From: Paludibacteraceae bacterium
Lineage (GTDB): Bacteria; Bacteroidota; Bacteroidia; Bacteroidales; Paludibacteraceae
Length of the DNA: 64,000 bases
Direction: 5' to 3'
NCBI GenBank assembly: GCA_017527905.1
Contig: JAFXPK010000023.1
Location: forward strand, 88,724-152,723
Shown: positions 26,821-35,167 of the stretch, piece after piece
How the letters are laid out: every line of letters begins with the position of its first letter
Numbering within the stretch: the first letter of the stretch is position 1
Made by a program: the position numbers and the translations under genes
Notes under the pieces: generated by a model
Database searches by the model: none
Seen by the model: only the letters and a program-made list of their open reading frames with translations
Told to the model about the DNA's origin: nothing

Positions 26821-28890
26821 TCACTTGCCTACGTAAAAATGCATAGAAGGATATGCTATAGGAACACAATCAGGGAAATATTCCCTAATATCTCTCATCC
26901 AGAACTCCTTATACTGCTTCGGAATTCCCCAGATTCCACTTTCACTGTTGTCACTACTAATTAAATATCCTTTCCTAAAATACTTCCGTTTGTCCAGCCA
27001 TAAGACATCAAACACCATTGTACCCGAAGAATTATACTCCCCATTCTTAAGTATGAATCCAAACGCCAAACGGTTTGCATACCGACGAGGAATCGTATCG
27101 CCCGACCTCCACATCAGGATAGAATCCCCCGATTCTAACAACGAATGTCTTGACATCCCCTCAGGAACATAATATAGCACACACTCCTCCCGAACACACC
27201 CTTCCTTCCATGGCGTTCCATCCCGCTTCACAGGTATGAGCGTGTCCTTTTGCTGGAGAGGCAACAATGTGTCATAGGTCCAAACCGCATACTCCAACTC
27301 GGCATTTCTGCCATCATATTCTATCACAAAAGATCCATCATATTTTCTCAAAAAACGTTTCCTTCGATCTAATACACATAAATCCTTGGGGTCCATTCCC
27401 TCTATTTCCAACCGCAACAAAGCGCCATACCTTATTGGACGATTATACGTAAATTTCTTTATCACATTGCCCTTCATGTCCTTCCAAACAGGTTTATTCG
27501 TGTTCTGTTGCAACGTCATATCACGCTTACGGATATCCGCATTGGGGCAATAGACCACGGCTGATTCTCTTTCCTCTCTAAGCCAACGTTTAAACGACAA
27601 ATAAAGCTGCTCATTCTCCACATAATTATAACCCGCATTGATTCTATTCCAGCAGCCATAAAACCATCCATCTAACGAGTCGGAATAGATAAACACGCTA
27701 TCACAGGTAATGCCGGTCCCTATATAATGCATTGACTTCGGGATGATCACCTTTCGGAAGGAAGATGGTCTGTCGCTTAAATAGGGAAAAGAATCCACCC
27801 CCTCACGAATGATGAAGACGGAATCCCGCACCTCGCCAAAATCACTCCATTTCGGTCCAGGCTTTCGTTCCTCTGTTTTCACAAAGACTTCCAATGGCAG
27901 ACGATACAACGTGTCATACGTGGTGACATAGAAGTGATAGGTATAATTATACCTACAAAACCGTACATTCTCATCCGCTATACCCTCTATCTTCACAGAC
28001 TGAATACTCCTTCCCGAAGGAATCGTATCGACACCCACCAACGTGTCACCATCATCCGTGACGCAAGTCAGGCGATAGCTCTCCCGCATCCAACTTGTAT
28101 CCCGCTTGCGTACATCATAATTAGGGCAATCAGCATAACCAATAGGGCAATGGAACCTAGAATTAGGGCAACTGAACTTTTCATCATATGTACATTCCCA
28201 TCCCCATAAAGCCTCCATTGTACTATGTGCCACGGCAGAATCCGATAGGAGGATTAATGAATCGGAAGCAGGGAGATACTCCGGATATCGCTTACAATGC
28301 TTAGGGAAAACAATTTTCGAGTAATGAATGTCTTTCGGAGAACACTCCGGATATCCTTCCCAATTTCTAAAGGAGAGACCTTTCTGGTAATAGCGATCAG
28401 GGATGGACCATACCTGTTCCACCGTTTCAGGGATGTATAACACTGAATCCACCGAACTTGGTAGCATAAAATAGAGCTGGGTCTTATCACGATTGTACAA
28501 TGTGCCATCCTCCCATCGATAATAGGGATTCTTGGCACTCAACCGCACCTCTTCCAAGCCGGGAGGCACTTCCGGGAGATACAAGTATCTCAACGAAGAA
28601 GGAATACTCAGCACCCTTGCCGAAATAAGACACAAGCCAAGATGAACAGAATCAACCCCTTCGTCTATCACAATATTCTTAAAGTGCCATAAGGGGGAAA
28701 TAAAATAATCATAAGGACAATCACTTTCATCACGCTCATAGAAGGTCCAACTGTCCATCTCCGAGAGGTTGGAGCAGATATGCAGGATGGTATCATTCTC
28801 CACCCTAAAGAGACTCTTCTGCTTAGCCTCAACAGACCCGAAGGAAAGAAATGAAATTACAACGAAAAGATAAAAAAGTTTTTCCCTCAT
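26821..28890 (-). CDS. Tandem paralogue 1: secreted BspA-like leucine-rich protein
   Basis: 689 residues, signal peptide 1-22 (MREKLFYLFVVISFLSFGSV). Member of a five-copy family. The mature part alternates LRR_5/BspA-like stretches (RVLSIPSSLRYLYLPEVPPGLEEVRLSAKNPYYRW, SVLYIPETVEQVW, SSFRKVIIPKSMHYIG) with a motif unit CPNxDIRKRD... SVKIEGIADENVRF... TYDTLYRLPLEV that occurs twice. The C-terminus is the family-invariant PSMHFYVGK. BspA-type repeats usually mediate adhesion at the cell surface; a role here is inference. It has no T9SS tail that I can see. Its own promoter (28921-28951) sits upstream, so it can be expressed apart from copies 2 to 5. Confidence 0.85.
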   Translation of the reverse strand: MREKLFYLFVVISFLSFGSVEAKQKSLFRVENDTILHICSNLSEMDSWTFYERDESDCPYDYFISPLWHFKNIVIDEGVDSVHLGLCLISARVLSIPSSLRYLYLPEVPPGLEEVRLSAKNPYYRWEDGTLYNRDKTQLYFMLPSSVDSVLYIPETVEQVWSIPDRYYQKGLSFRNWEGYPECSPKDIHYSKIVFPKHCKRYPEYLPASDSLILLSDSAVAHSTMEALWGWECTYDEKFSCPNSRFHCPIGYADCPNYDVRKRDTSWMRESYRLTCVTDDGDTLVGVDTIPSGRSIQSVKIEGIADENVRFCRYNYTYHFYVTTYDTLYRLPLEVFVKTEERKPGPKWSDFGEVRDSVFIIREGVDSFPYLSDRPSSFRKVIIPKSMHYIGTGITCDSVFIYSDSLDGWFYGCWNRINAGYNYVENEQLYLSFKRWLREERESAVVYCPNADIRKRDMTLQQNTNKPVWKDMKGNVIKKFTYNRPIRYGALLRLEIEGMDPKDLCVLDRRKRFLRKYDGSFVIEYDGRNAELEYAVWTYDTLLPLQQKDTLIPVKRDGTPWKEGCVREECVLYYVPEGMSRHSLLESGDSILMWRSGDTIPRRYANRLAFGFILKNGEYNSSGTMVFDVLWLDKRKYFRKGYLISSDNSESGIWGIPKQYKEFWMRDIREYFPDCVPIAYPSMHFYVGK

Positions 28891-28920
28891 AACGATACGA
28901 TAACGAATTATACTTTATCA

Positions 28921-28951
28921 CAAATATAGAATATTGGGGAGTATTGTCCAA
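28921..28951 (-). promoter_or_regulatory. Promoter of paralogue 1
   Basis: On the minus strand TTG (28949-28951), 20-nt spacer, TATATTTG (28921-28928). Confidence 0.7.
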
Positions 28952-28985
28952 TCCACATAATACGACAACAATGGGAATGACATCC

Positions 28986-31088
28986 CTATCTGCCTACGTA
29001 AAAATGCATAGGAGGATAACTTCTTGGAATACAATCAGGGAAAAATTCCGTAATCCCTACCAACCAGAACTCCTTGTACGGTCTCGGAATTTCCCAGATT
29101 CCACTTTCTCTACTGTCTCTAATCAAAATCCCTTCCCCAAAATAATTCCGTTTGTTCAAGTATAACATGTCACACTCTATATAACCCGAAGGTTCATACT
29201 CCCCGTTTTCTAGTATGAATCCAAACGCCAAACGATTTGCATACCGACGAGGAATCGTATCGCCAGACCTCCACATCAGGATAGAGTCCTTTGAGTCTAA
29301 CAATGAATGCCTTGTTACACCCTCAGGAACATAATATAGTACACTCTCCTTCCAACCGGACCATCGCGTCCAAGGTGTTCCGTCACGGTTTACAGGTCTG
29401 ATCGTATCCTTTTGTTGGAGAAACAACATCGTGTCATAAGTCCAAACAGCATATGCCAGCTCGGCAGTTTTACCTTCTCTTAATAAAGGCGAAAATCGTC
29501 CATCTATATTAATTCTGGGGAAATAACGTTTACTACCACAATCATATACGAACACCCTTAAGTCCCGGGAATCCATTCCCTCTATTTCTAACCGCAAAAA
29601 AGTATTACCAGACCGCATAGGGCGGTATGTCAAATCCTTTAATACGTTACCATTCATGTCCTTCCAAACAGGTTTATTCGTGTTCTGTTGCAACGACATA
29701 TCACGCTTACGGATATCCGCATTAGGTGAATAGACAGCCGGACCATACATACGTCTAAATGCCAAATAGAGCTGCTCATTCTCCACGTAATAATAACCCG
29801 CATCGACAAAATCCCTTCCATCTAACGAGTCGGAATAGATAAATACACTATCACAGGTGATACCTCCTTCCATATAACGCATTGACTTCGGGATAATCAC
29901 CTTCCGGAAGGAAGATGGCCTGTCGCTCAAATAGGGCAAAGAATCCACCCCCTCACGAATGGTAAACACGGAATCCCGCACCTCGCCAAAATCACTCCAT
30001 TTCGGTCCAGGCTTTTGTTCCTCTGGTTTCACAAAAACCTCCAACGGCAGTCGATACAACGTGTCATATGTGGTGACATAGAAGCTATAGGTATCATTAA
30101 ACCTGCGAAACCGTACATTCTCATCCGCTACACCCTCTATCCTCACCGACAGGATACGACTTCCCGAAGGGATCGTATCAACTCCCACCAACGTGTCACC
30201 ATCCTCCGTGACGCAAGTCAGGCGATAGCTCTCCCGCATCCAACTTGTATCCCGCTTACGCACATCATAACTGGGGCAATGTACAACATCATAACCAGGA
30301 CAATGGAACGTATAATTAGGGCAACGAAACTTGTCTTCTTCATTGAAATTCCGTTTCCATCCGATATCTCCCCACAAATTCTCCATCATACTATGCGCCA
30401 AGGCAGAATCTGATAGAATGATTAATGAATCGGAATAATAAATAGAAAGCCCCTCCGGATATCGCTTACAATGCTTAGGGAAGACAATTTTCGAGTAATG
30501 AATGCCTTTCGGATATCGTTCCAGATATCCTTCCCAATGCCTATAGGAAAGGTCTTTCAAATAAAGCGTATCTTTCGGGTAATAGCGACTAGGGATATTC
30601 CATACCTGTTCCACCGTTTCAGGGATGTATAACACTGAATCCACCGCACTTGGCAGCATAAAATAGAGCTGGGTCTTATCGCAACTGTACAACGTGCCAT
30701 TCTCCCATCGCAGGTAGGAATTCTTGGTACTCATCCGTACTTCTTCCAAGCCGGGAGGCACTTCAGGTAAGAAATAGAGGTATTTCAACGAAGAAGGAAT
30801 ACTCAGCCTCTTTGCCGAAATAAGATACAACCTAAAGTAAACAGAGTCAACCCCTTCATCTATCACTATATTCTTAATGCGCCAATAGGGATAAGTAGTA
30901 AAATAATCAGAAGGACAATTACTTTCATCACTCTCATAGAAGGTCCAACAGTCCATCTCCGAGAGGTTGGAACAGACATGCAGGATGGTATCATTCTCCA
31001 ACCTGAATAGATTCTTCTGTTTAGCCTCAATAGATCCGAAGGAAAGAAATGAAATTACAACGAAAAGATAAAAAAGTGTTTTCCTCAT
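28986..31088 (-). CDS. Tandem paralogue 2: secreted BspA-like leucine-rich protein
   Basis: 700 residues with the family architecture: signal peptide (MRKTLFYLFVVISFLSFGSI), N-terminal phrase ENDTILHVCSNLSEMD, two alternating leucine-rich/IEG repeat units, and the C-terminal PPMHFYVGR. Closest overall to paralogue 1 in its signal peptide and N-terminus. However, the stretch 29821-29945 is nearly identical to the matching stretch of the interrupted copy (35497 onward) and differs from paralogue 1, so the copies are mosaic. Carries the extra insertion YPKDTLYLKDLSYRHWEG shared with copies 3 and 4. Own promoter upstream. Function unknown. Confidence 0.85.
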   Translation of the reverse strand: MRKTLFYLFVVISFLSFGSIEAKQKNLFRLENDTILHVCSNLSEMDCWTFYESDESNCPSDYFTTYPYWRIKNIVIDEGVDSVYFRLYLISAKRLSIPSSLKYLYFLPEVPPGLEEVRMSTKNSYLRWENGTLYSCDKTQLYFMLPSAVDSVLYIPETVEQVWNIPSRYYPKDTLYLKDLSYRHWEGYLERYPKGIHYSKIVFPKHCKRYPEGLSIYYSDSLIILSDSALAHSMMENLWGDIGWKRNFNEEDKFRCPNYTFHCPGYDVVHCPSYDVRKRDTSWMRESYRLTCVTEDGDTLVGVDTIPSGSRILSVRIEGVADENVRFRRFNDTYSFYVTTYDTLYRLPLEVFVKPEEQKPGPKWSDFGEVRDSVFTIREGVDSLPYLSDRPSSFRKVIIPKSMRYMEGGITCDSVFIYSDSLDGRDFVDAGYYYVENEQLYLAFRRMYGPAVYSPNADIRKRDMSLQQNTNKPVWKDMNGNVLKDLTYRPMRSGNTFLRLEIEGMDSRDLRVFVYDCGSKRYFPRINIDGRFSPLLREGKTAELAYAVWTYDTMLFLQQKDTIRPVNRDGTPWTRWSGWKESVLYYVPEGVTRHSLLDSKDSILMWRSGDTIPRRYANRLAFGFILENGEYEPSGYIECDMLYLNKRNYFGEGILIRDSRESGIWEIPRPYKEFWLVGITEFFPDCIPRSYPPMHFYVGR

Positions 31089-31118
31089 AACGATACGATG
31101 ACGAATTATACTTTATCA

Positions 31119-31149
31119 CAAATATAGAATATTTAAGGGTATTGACCAA
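31119..31149 (-). promoter_or_regulatory. Promoter of paralogue 2
   Basis: Minus-strand TTG (31147-31149), 20-nt spacer, TATATTTG (31119-31126); near-copy of the paralogue 1 promoter, so promoter and gene duplicated together. Confidence 0.7.
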
Positions 31150-31178
31150 TCAACATGATACATCAACTACGGGAAACA

Positions 31179-33302
31179 CTATCTGCCTACGTAGAAATGC
31201 ATAGGAGGAAGACTTCTGCCATAACAATCTTCGCAGGGTTCCGTAACATCTCCCAACCAAAATTTCTTGTACTGACTCGGAACTTTCCAAATATTATCGC
31301 TGACATTAATTAGCTCTCCATCTCCCAAATAATTCCGCTTGTCCAAACATAAAAAATCATACTCCAAACGAGGAGAAAGAACACACTCCCCGTTTGTAAG
31401 CATGTATCCAAATGCCAAACGGTTTGTATATCGACGAGGAATCGTATCACCCGACCTCCATATCTTAAGAGGTTTGTCAGATAGCAACAATGAACGCTCT
31501 GTCTCCCCCTTAGGAACATAATATAGCACACACTCCTCCAAATCGTACCCTCCCGTCCAAGGCGTTCCATCCCGCTTCAGCAATCTGAGCGTATCCTTTT
31601 GCTGGAGAGGCAACAATGTGTCATAGGTCCAAACCGCAAATTCCAACTCAGCAGTCCTGCCATCATTTATAAATTCAAAAAATCCATATTTATTATTTCT
31701 AGGCAAAAAACGTTTCCTCCTACAATTATACACATATAAATCTTGGGAATTCATCCCCTCAATTTCCAACCATAAACCAGTACCAGACGACACTGTGCGA
31801 TATGTCAAATCCTTTAGCTCATCACCCTTCGCATTTTTCTTCCAAACTGGTTTATTCGTGTTCTGTTGCAATGTCATATCTCGCTTGCTAATATCCGCAT
31901 TTGGGCAATAGGCCACAGCCGATTGATTACTCTTTATAAGCCAACGCTTAAGCGACAAATAGAGTTGTTCATTCTCCACGTAATAATAATGCGCATCGAT
32001 ATAGTGTAACCAATTATAATAATACGCTCCATCTAACGAATCGGAATAAATAAACACACTATCACAGGTGATATGTTCTTTCACATAATGCATTGACTTC
32101 GGGATAATCACCTTCCGGAAGGAAGATGGCCTGTCGCTCAAATAGGGCAAAGAATCCACTCCCTCTCGAATAGTGAAGACGGAATCACGCACCTCACCGA
32201 AATCACTACATTTCGGTCCAGGCTTTCGTTCCTCTGGTTTCTCAAAGACCTCCAATGGCAGGCGATACAACGTGTCATACGTGGTGACATAGAAGCGATA
32301 GCGACCATCCTGCTTACGGAATCGCACATTCTCGTCCGCTATACCCTCAATCTTCACCGACTGAATATTTCTTTCCGAAGAAATCGTATCAACGCCCACC
32401 AATGTGTCACCATCCTCCAAGATGCAAGTCAGACGATAGTTCTCCCGCATCCAACTCGTATCCCGCTTACGCACATCGTAATTGGGGCAATGAATCTTTT
32501 CTCTGTCGAAATCACCATTCCAAAGATTCCGTAACGCATAAATATGCGCCACAGCAGAATCGGAGAAACAGTAGAGGTAAGAAACTTCATTCATCCCATG
32601 TTCTAACCAATCCGGACAATGCTCCGACTGGATAATTAATGAATCGCAAGAAGGAAGATACTCCGGATATCTCTTACAATGCTTTGGAAAGACAATTTTT
32701 GAGTAACGAAGGTCTATCGGATAACGATCTAGGAATCCTTCCCAATGTCTCGATGGAAGGTCTTTCAAGTAAAGCGTATCTTTCGGGTAATAGCGACTAG
32801 GGATGGTCCATACCTGTTCAACCGTTTCAGGGATGTATAACACTGAATCCACCGAACTTGGTAGCATAAAATAGAGCTGGGTCTTATCGCGACTGTACAA
32901 TGCGCCATCCTCCCATCGATAATAGGGATTCTTGGCACTCAACCGTACCTCTTCCAAGCCGGGAGGCACTTCCTGAGAGAAATACAAGTATTTCAACGAA
33001 GAAGGAATACTCAGCCTCTTTGCCGAAATAAGATACAACCCAAAGTAAACAGAGTCAACCCCTTCGTCTATCACTATGTTCTTAATGCGCCAATAGGGAT
33101 AAGTAGTAAAATAATCAGAAGGAGAATCACTTTGATCAATTCTATCACTCGCACCGTAAGCCATATAGTCCATCTCCGAGAGGTTGGAACAGATATGCAG
33201 AATAGTATCATTCTCCAACCTAAGTAATTTCCGCTTCCGAGCCTCAACATTCCATACGAAGAGGGAAAGCAGACCGATAACGAGAAGAAGTTTTTTTGCC
33301 AT
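31179..33302 (-). CDS. Tandem paralogue 3: secreted BspA-like leucine-rich protein
   Basis: 707 residues from the ATG at 33302 (MAKKLLLVIGLLSLFVWNVEARKRK), chosen because copies 4 and 5 begin with the same MAKKLL signal peptide; an ATG 15 bp upstream adds MIINR. The signal peptide differs from copies 1-2, dividing the array into two start types. Family body as in the other copies, with CPNYDVRKRDTSWMRENYRLTC and CPNADISKRDMTLQQ marking the two units, and C-terminal LPPMHFYVGR. Only 39 bp separate it from copy 4 and there is no promoter box in that gap, so it is probably co-transcribed with copies 4 and 5. Confidence 0.85.
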   Translation of the reverse strand: MAKKLLLVIGLLSLFVWNVEARKRKLLRLENDTILHICSNLSEMDYMAYGASDRIDQSDSPSDYFTTYPYWRIKNIVIDEGVDSVYFGLYLISAKRLSIPSSLKYLYFSQEVPPGLEEVRLSAKNPYYRWEDGALYSRDKTQLYFMLPSSVDSVLYIPETVEQVWTIPSRYYPKDTLYLKDLPSRHWEGFLDRYPIDLRYSKIVFPKHCKRYPEYLPSCDSLIIQSEHCPDWLEHGMNEVSYLYCFSDSAVAHIYALRNLWNGDFDREKIHCPNYDVRKRDTSWMRENYRLTCILEDGDTLVGVDTISSERNIQSVKIEGIADENVRFRKQDGRYRFYVTTYDTLYRLPLEVFEKPEERKPGPKCSDFGEVRDSVFTIREGVDSLPYLSDRPSSFRKVIIPKSMHYVKEHITCDSVFIYSDSLDGAYYYNWLHYIDAHYYYVENEQLYLSLKRWLIKSNQSAVAYCPNADISKRDMTLQQNTNKPVWKKNAKGDELKDLTYRTVSSGTGLWLEIEGMNSQDLYVYNCRRKRFLPRNNKYGFFEFINDGRTAELEFAVWTYDTLLPLQQKDTLRLLKRDGTPWTGGYDLEECVLYYVPKGETERSLLLSDKPLKIWRSGDTIPRRYTNRLAFGYMLTNGECVLSPRLEYDFLCLDKRNYLGDGELINVSDNIWKVPSQYKKFWLGDVTEPCEDCYGRSLPPMHFYVGR

Positions 33303-33878
33303 ACGATTAATAATCATTTCTACTATTTTTATAATCCCACATCACCTGCCTACGTAAAAGTGTATGGGGGACCAAATCCTTTTAATCCACTCAACATGAC
33401 GTGGATTCATATCCAATTGACCTATATCCAACATCCACACCTCCTTGGAATGGTTAGGAGGAATCTGCAAGAAGGCGGTTTCTAATCCATCAAAAGATAT
33501 AGTATAGAGATAATTTCGATTGTCTTTCCAATCCAAACGGTAGCTGATTCTACCTTCCATAGGTTCACACTCTCCATTCTTATACAAAAGGCCCAAGGCC
33601 AACCGCTTCAAATATCGCCGAGGTATCGTATCCCCAGATTTCCAATACATGATTTTCTTCCCCGAATTCATCAAGGATTCACAGGTTTCTCCTTTCGGCA
33701 CATAATAGAGGCACGATGTCGGGTTAAAATCGCCCTCCCAAGGAGAGCCATTCTGCTTCACAATCCTGACTTGCGTCTTTTGTGGGAGGGTCAACAAGGT
33801 GTCATACGTCCGAACCGCATACTCCAACTCCAAATCGCCATGCGAAGCAGGCACCCACCATAAACACTTTTCTGAACC

Positions 33879-33883
33879 ATCTT
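33879..33883. repeat. Target-site duplication, left copy
   Basis: ATCTT; the same 5 bp occurs at the other end of the insertion (35163-35167), while the uninterrupted paralogue has it once. Confidence 0.85.
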
Positions 33884-33892
33884 ACAAACAAA

Positions 33893-34345
33893 GAATTGAA
33901 AAGTACAAGGCACATTTCGTTTAGTTGCTGAGTTCTAAACGGTTACAAAAAGTACAAAAAGAAATGAAAAGTACAGCCACCAAATTAAGGTTACAAAAAG
34001 GTGACAAAAACAAGGCGGTTTTCAGCAAATAAAGGTCTGTGGGTAAAACGAGGGGGAAAAGGGGCTTAAAACGCCCCTTTTTTCGTCTAAAATGTGCCAA
34101 AAACGGCAGTGGCAAACATCTGTTGTTTCCTAGCGTTTAAGCCACTCCGGGGGCTTTCTGCCTGCCCCTCCCGGTGCTCCTGCTACAGACCTCTCCGCCA
34201 ACTCTTCCTGGCTTTATCCCTCCCCCCCTCCTCTTTAACCTCTTCAAGGTGTTGTAAACCAACCAAATAAACCTATTTTTGACCTCCTTACGTACTTTTT
34301 ACCTCTAAAATGTTGCATAAACAACAAACTGGAATTGAAAAGTAC
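33893..34345. repeat. Repeated end-sites within the insertion
   Basis: GAATTGAAAAGTAC occurs at 33893-33906 and 34332-34345, with GAAATGAAAAGTAC at 33961-33974. GGTTACAAAAAGTACAAAAA (33941-33960) and GGTTACAAAAAGGTGACAAA (33989-34008) form a second pair. Clustering near one end suggests transposase or recombinase binding sites; this is inference. Confidence 0.65.
34057..34083. terminator. Hairpin with T run inside the insertion
   Basis: AAAGGGGC / GCCCCTTT around a TTAAAAC loop, followed on the plus strand by TTT. It could end transcripts from the adjoining gene or from the repressor. Confidence 0.6.
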
Positions 34346-34347
34346 GT

Positions 34348-34405
34348 ATTGGGGGGACAAAAAACGCATTGGAGAGACTATTGGGGGGACAATTGGGGGG
34401 ACAAA
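34348..34405. repeat. ATTGGGGGGACAA iterons
   Basis: Three copies of ATTGGGGGGACAA (start 34348, 34380, 34392) and one degenerate ATTGGAGAGACTA (34368), the last two 12 bp apart. Possible protein-binding array; no protein partner identified. Confidence 0.65.
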
Positions 34406-34595
34406 CCTCAGTGTTTTTTTGTGCTGAAACCCCTCCAAATCGTGCGTGTTTCTGCGTGAAACCGCCCAAAATTGCACAAAAAAGGGGAGTTTAAAAATTA
34501 GTATACCTTTATTTATTAAGTAGTTACGGGCAAAAATGGCGCTTTTTGCCTCCCTTTCCCTGATTTTTACCCCCTATTATCTCCGATTTGTGTTG

Positions 34596-34985
34596 CTATT
34601 TCGCCGATATTTCCTTCAGGAGCTTGACATGCTCCTTTAATATGGCGATTTGGTCCTTAAGTTCTTCTATCCTTTTATCCTTCTCAGACTGAACCTTCCC
34701 ATATTCAGTTTCAGGCTCACACGCACAATCTATCCTGTCGAGTTTTATGTATTGGTTCTCTCGGATCATATTCCCCTTCCCGGTGATTAGCCAGTCTGCA
34801 GATACGTCCGGATAAATAGTAAGAAATCTTTCGATTGCATCAGAGTTAAGTGCGCAAAATAGGTTCTTCCCTCTGAAATTTGCGCTTGTCATACCCATAT
34901 TTGAAAAAATATTTTCTTTTTTATCTCCTTTATATTCAATAAAATAGACTATTCTTTCTTTTATGTTCGTAAAATTTCTTTCCAT
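34596..34985 (-). CDS. Phage-type repressor, helix-turn-helix
   Basis: 129 residues from the ATG at 34985 (MERNFTNIKERIVYFIEYKG); an upstream in-frame start is AT-rich and lacks support. N-terminal half is a helix-turn-helix of the kind common in Bacteroidales prophages and integrative elements: IKERIVYFIEYKGDKKENIFSN, GMTSANFRGK, then LNSDAIERFLTIYPDVSADWLITGKGNM. C-terminal 40 residues form a coiled coil (EKDKRIEELKDQIAILKEHVKLLKEI), probably for oligomerisation. Lies inside the insertion, leftward, divergent from the truncated early gene 80 bp away. It likely represses the element's lytic or transposition genes, most of which are gone. Confidence 0.8.
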   Translation of the reverse strand: MERNFTNIKERIVYFIEYKGDKKENIFSNMGMTSANFRGKNLFCALNSDAIERFLTIYPDVSADWLITGKGNMIRENQYIKLDRIDCACEPETEYGKVQSEKDKRIEELKDQIAILKEHVKLLKEISAK

Positions 34986-35065
34986 TTCGCTTGATAATGT
35001 AAAAATTCTTTCATTACTTTGCGTTATCAACATAAACAAAGCAATATAAACCAATACGCGAAATT

Positions 35066-35162
35066 ATGAACAATTCGGAAATTAAACAAGACCATGACCC
35101 AATCGTACTTAATTGGGGGTCTACTGTCAAACTTCAGAAGAAGTTCGGTGTGTGCCATGGTA
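35066..35162 (+). pseudogene. Truncated divergent early gene of the insertion
   Basis: ATG at 35066; 32 codons (MNNSEIKQDHDPIVLNWGST then VKLQKKFGVCHG) before the insertion ends and the frame runs into paralogue DNA in antisense. The segment VKLQKKFGV looks like the first helix of a helix-turn-helix, as expected for a Ner-like or similar early regulator. Divergent from the repressor. Broken, so probably not functional. Confidence 0.6.
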
Positions 35163-35167
35163 ATCTT
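35163..35167. repeat. Target-site duplication, right copy
   Basis: ATCTT, matching 33879-33883; bases beyond it on either side differ, so the duplication is exactly 5 bp. Confidence 0.85.

Larger units (their letters stand above)
33884..35162. mobile_element. 1,279-bp insertion, remnant of a transposable-phage-like element
   Basis: Bounded by direct repeats ATCTT at 33879-33883 and 35163-35167; the empty site is visible in paralogue 5 (gaaccatctttgtc at 37357-37370). Content left to right: 700 bp of noncoding DNA with repeats, a leftward repressor-type gene (34596-34985) and the first 32 codons of a divergent gene (35066-35162) that are cut by the right end. A repressor transcribed toward one end, facing a divergent early gene, plus a 5-bp target duplication, is the layout of Mu-like phages, known in Bacteroides. 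I see no clear terminal inverted repeat, and no transposase remains, so the class is inferred. Cannot move by itself. Confidence 0.75.

Noticed and set aside
33921..34477. Short leftward open frames of 64 and 77 codons in the insertion
   Set aside because: They run through the repeats and show no domain, signal peptide or conserved start.
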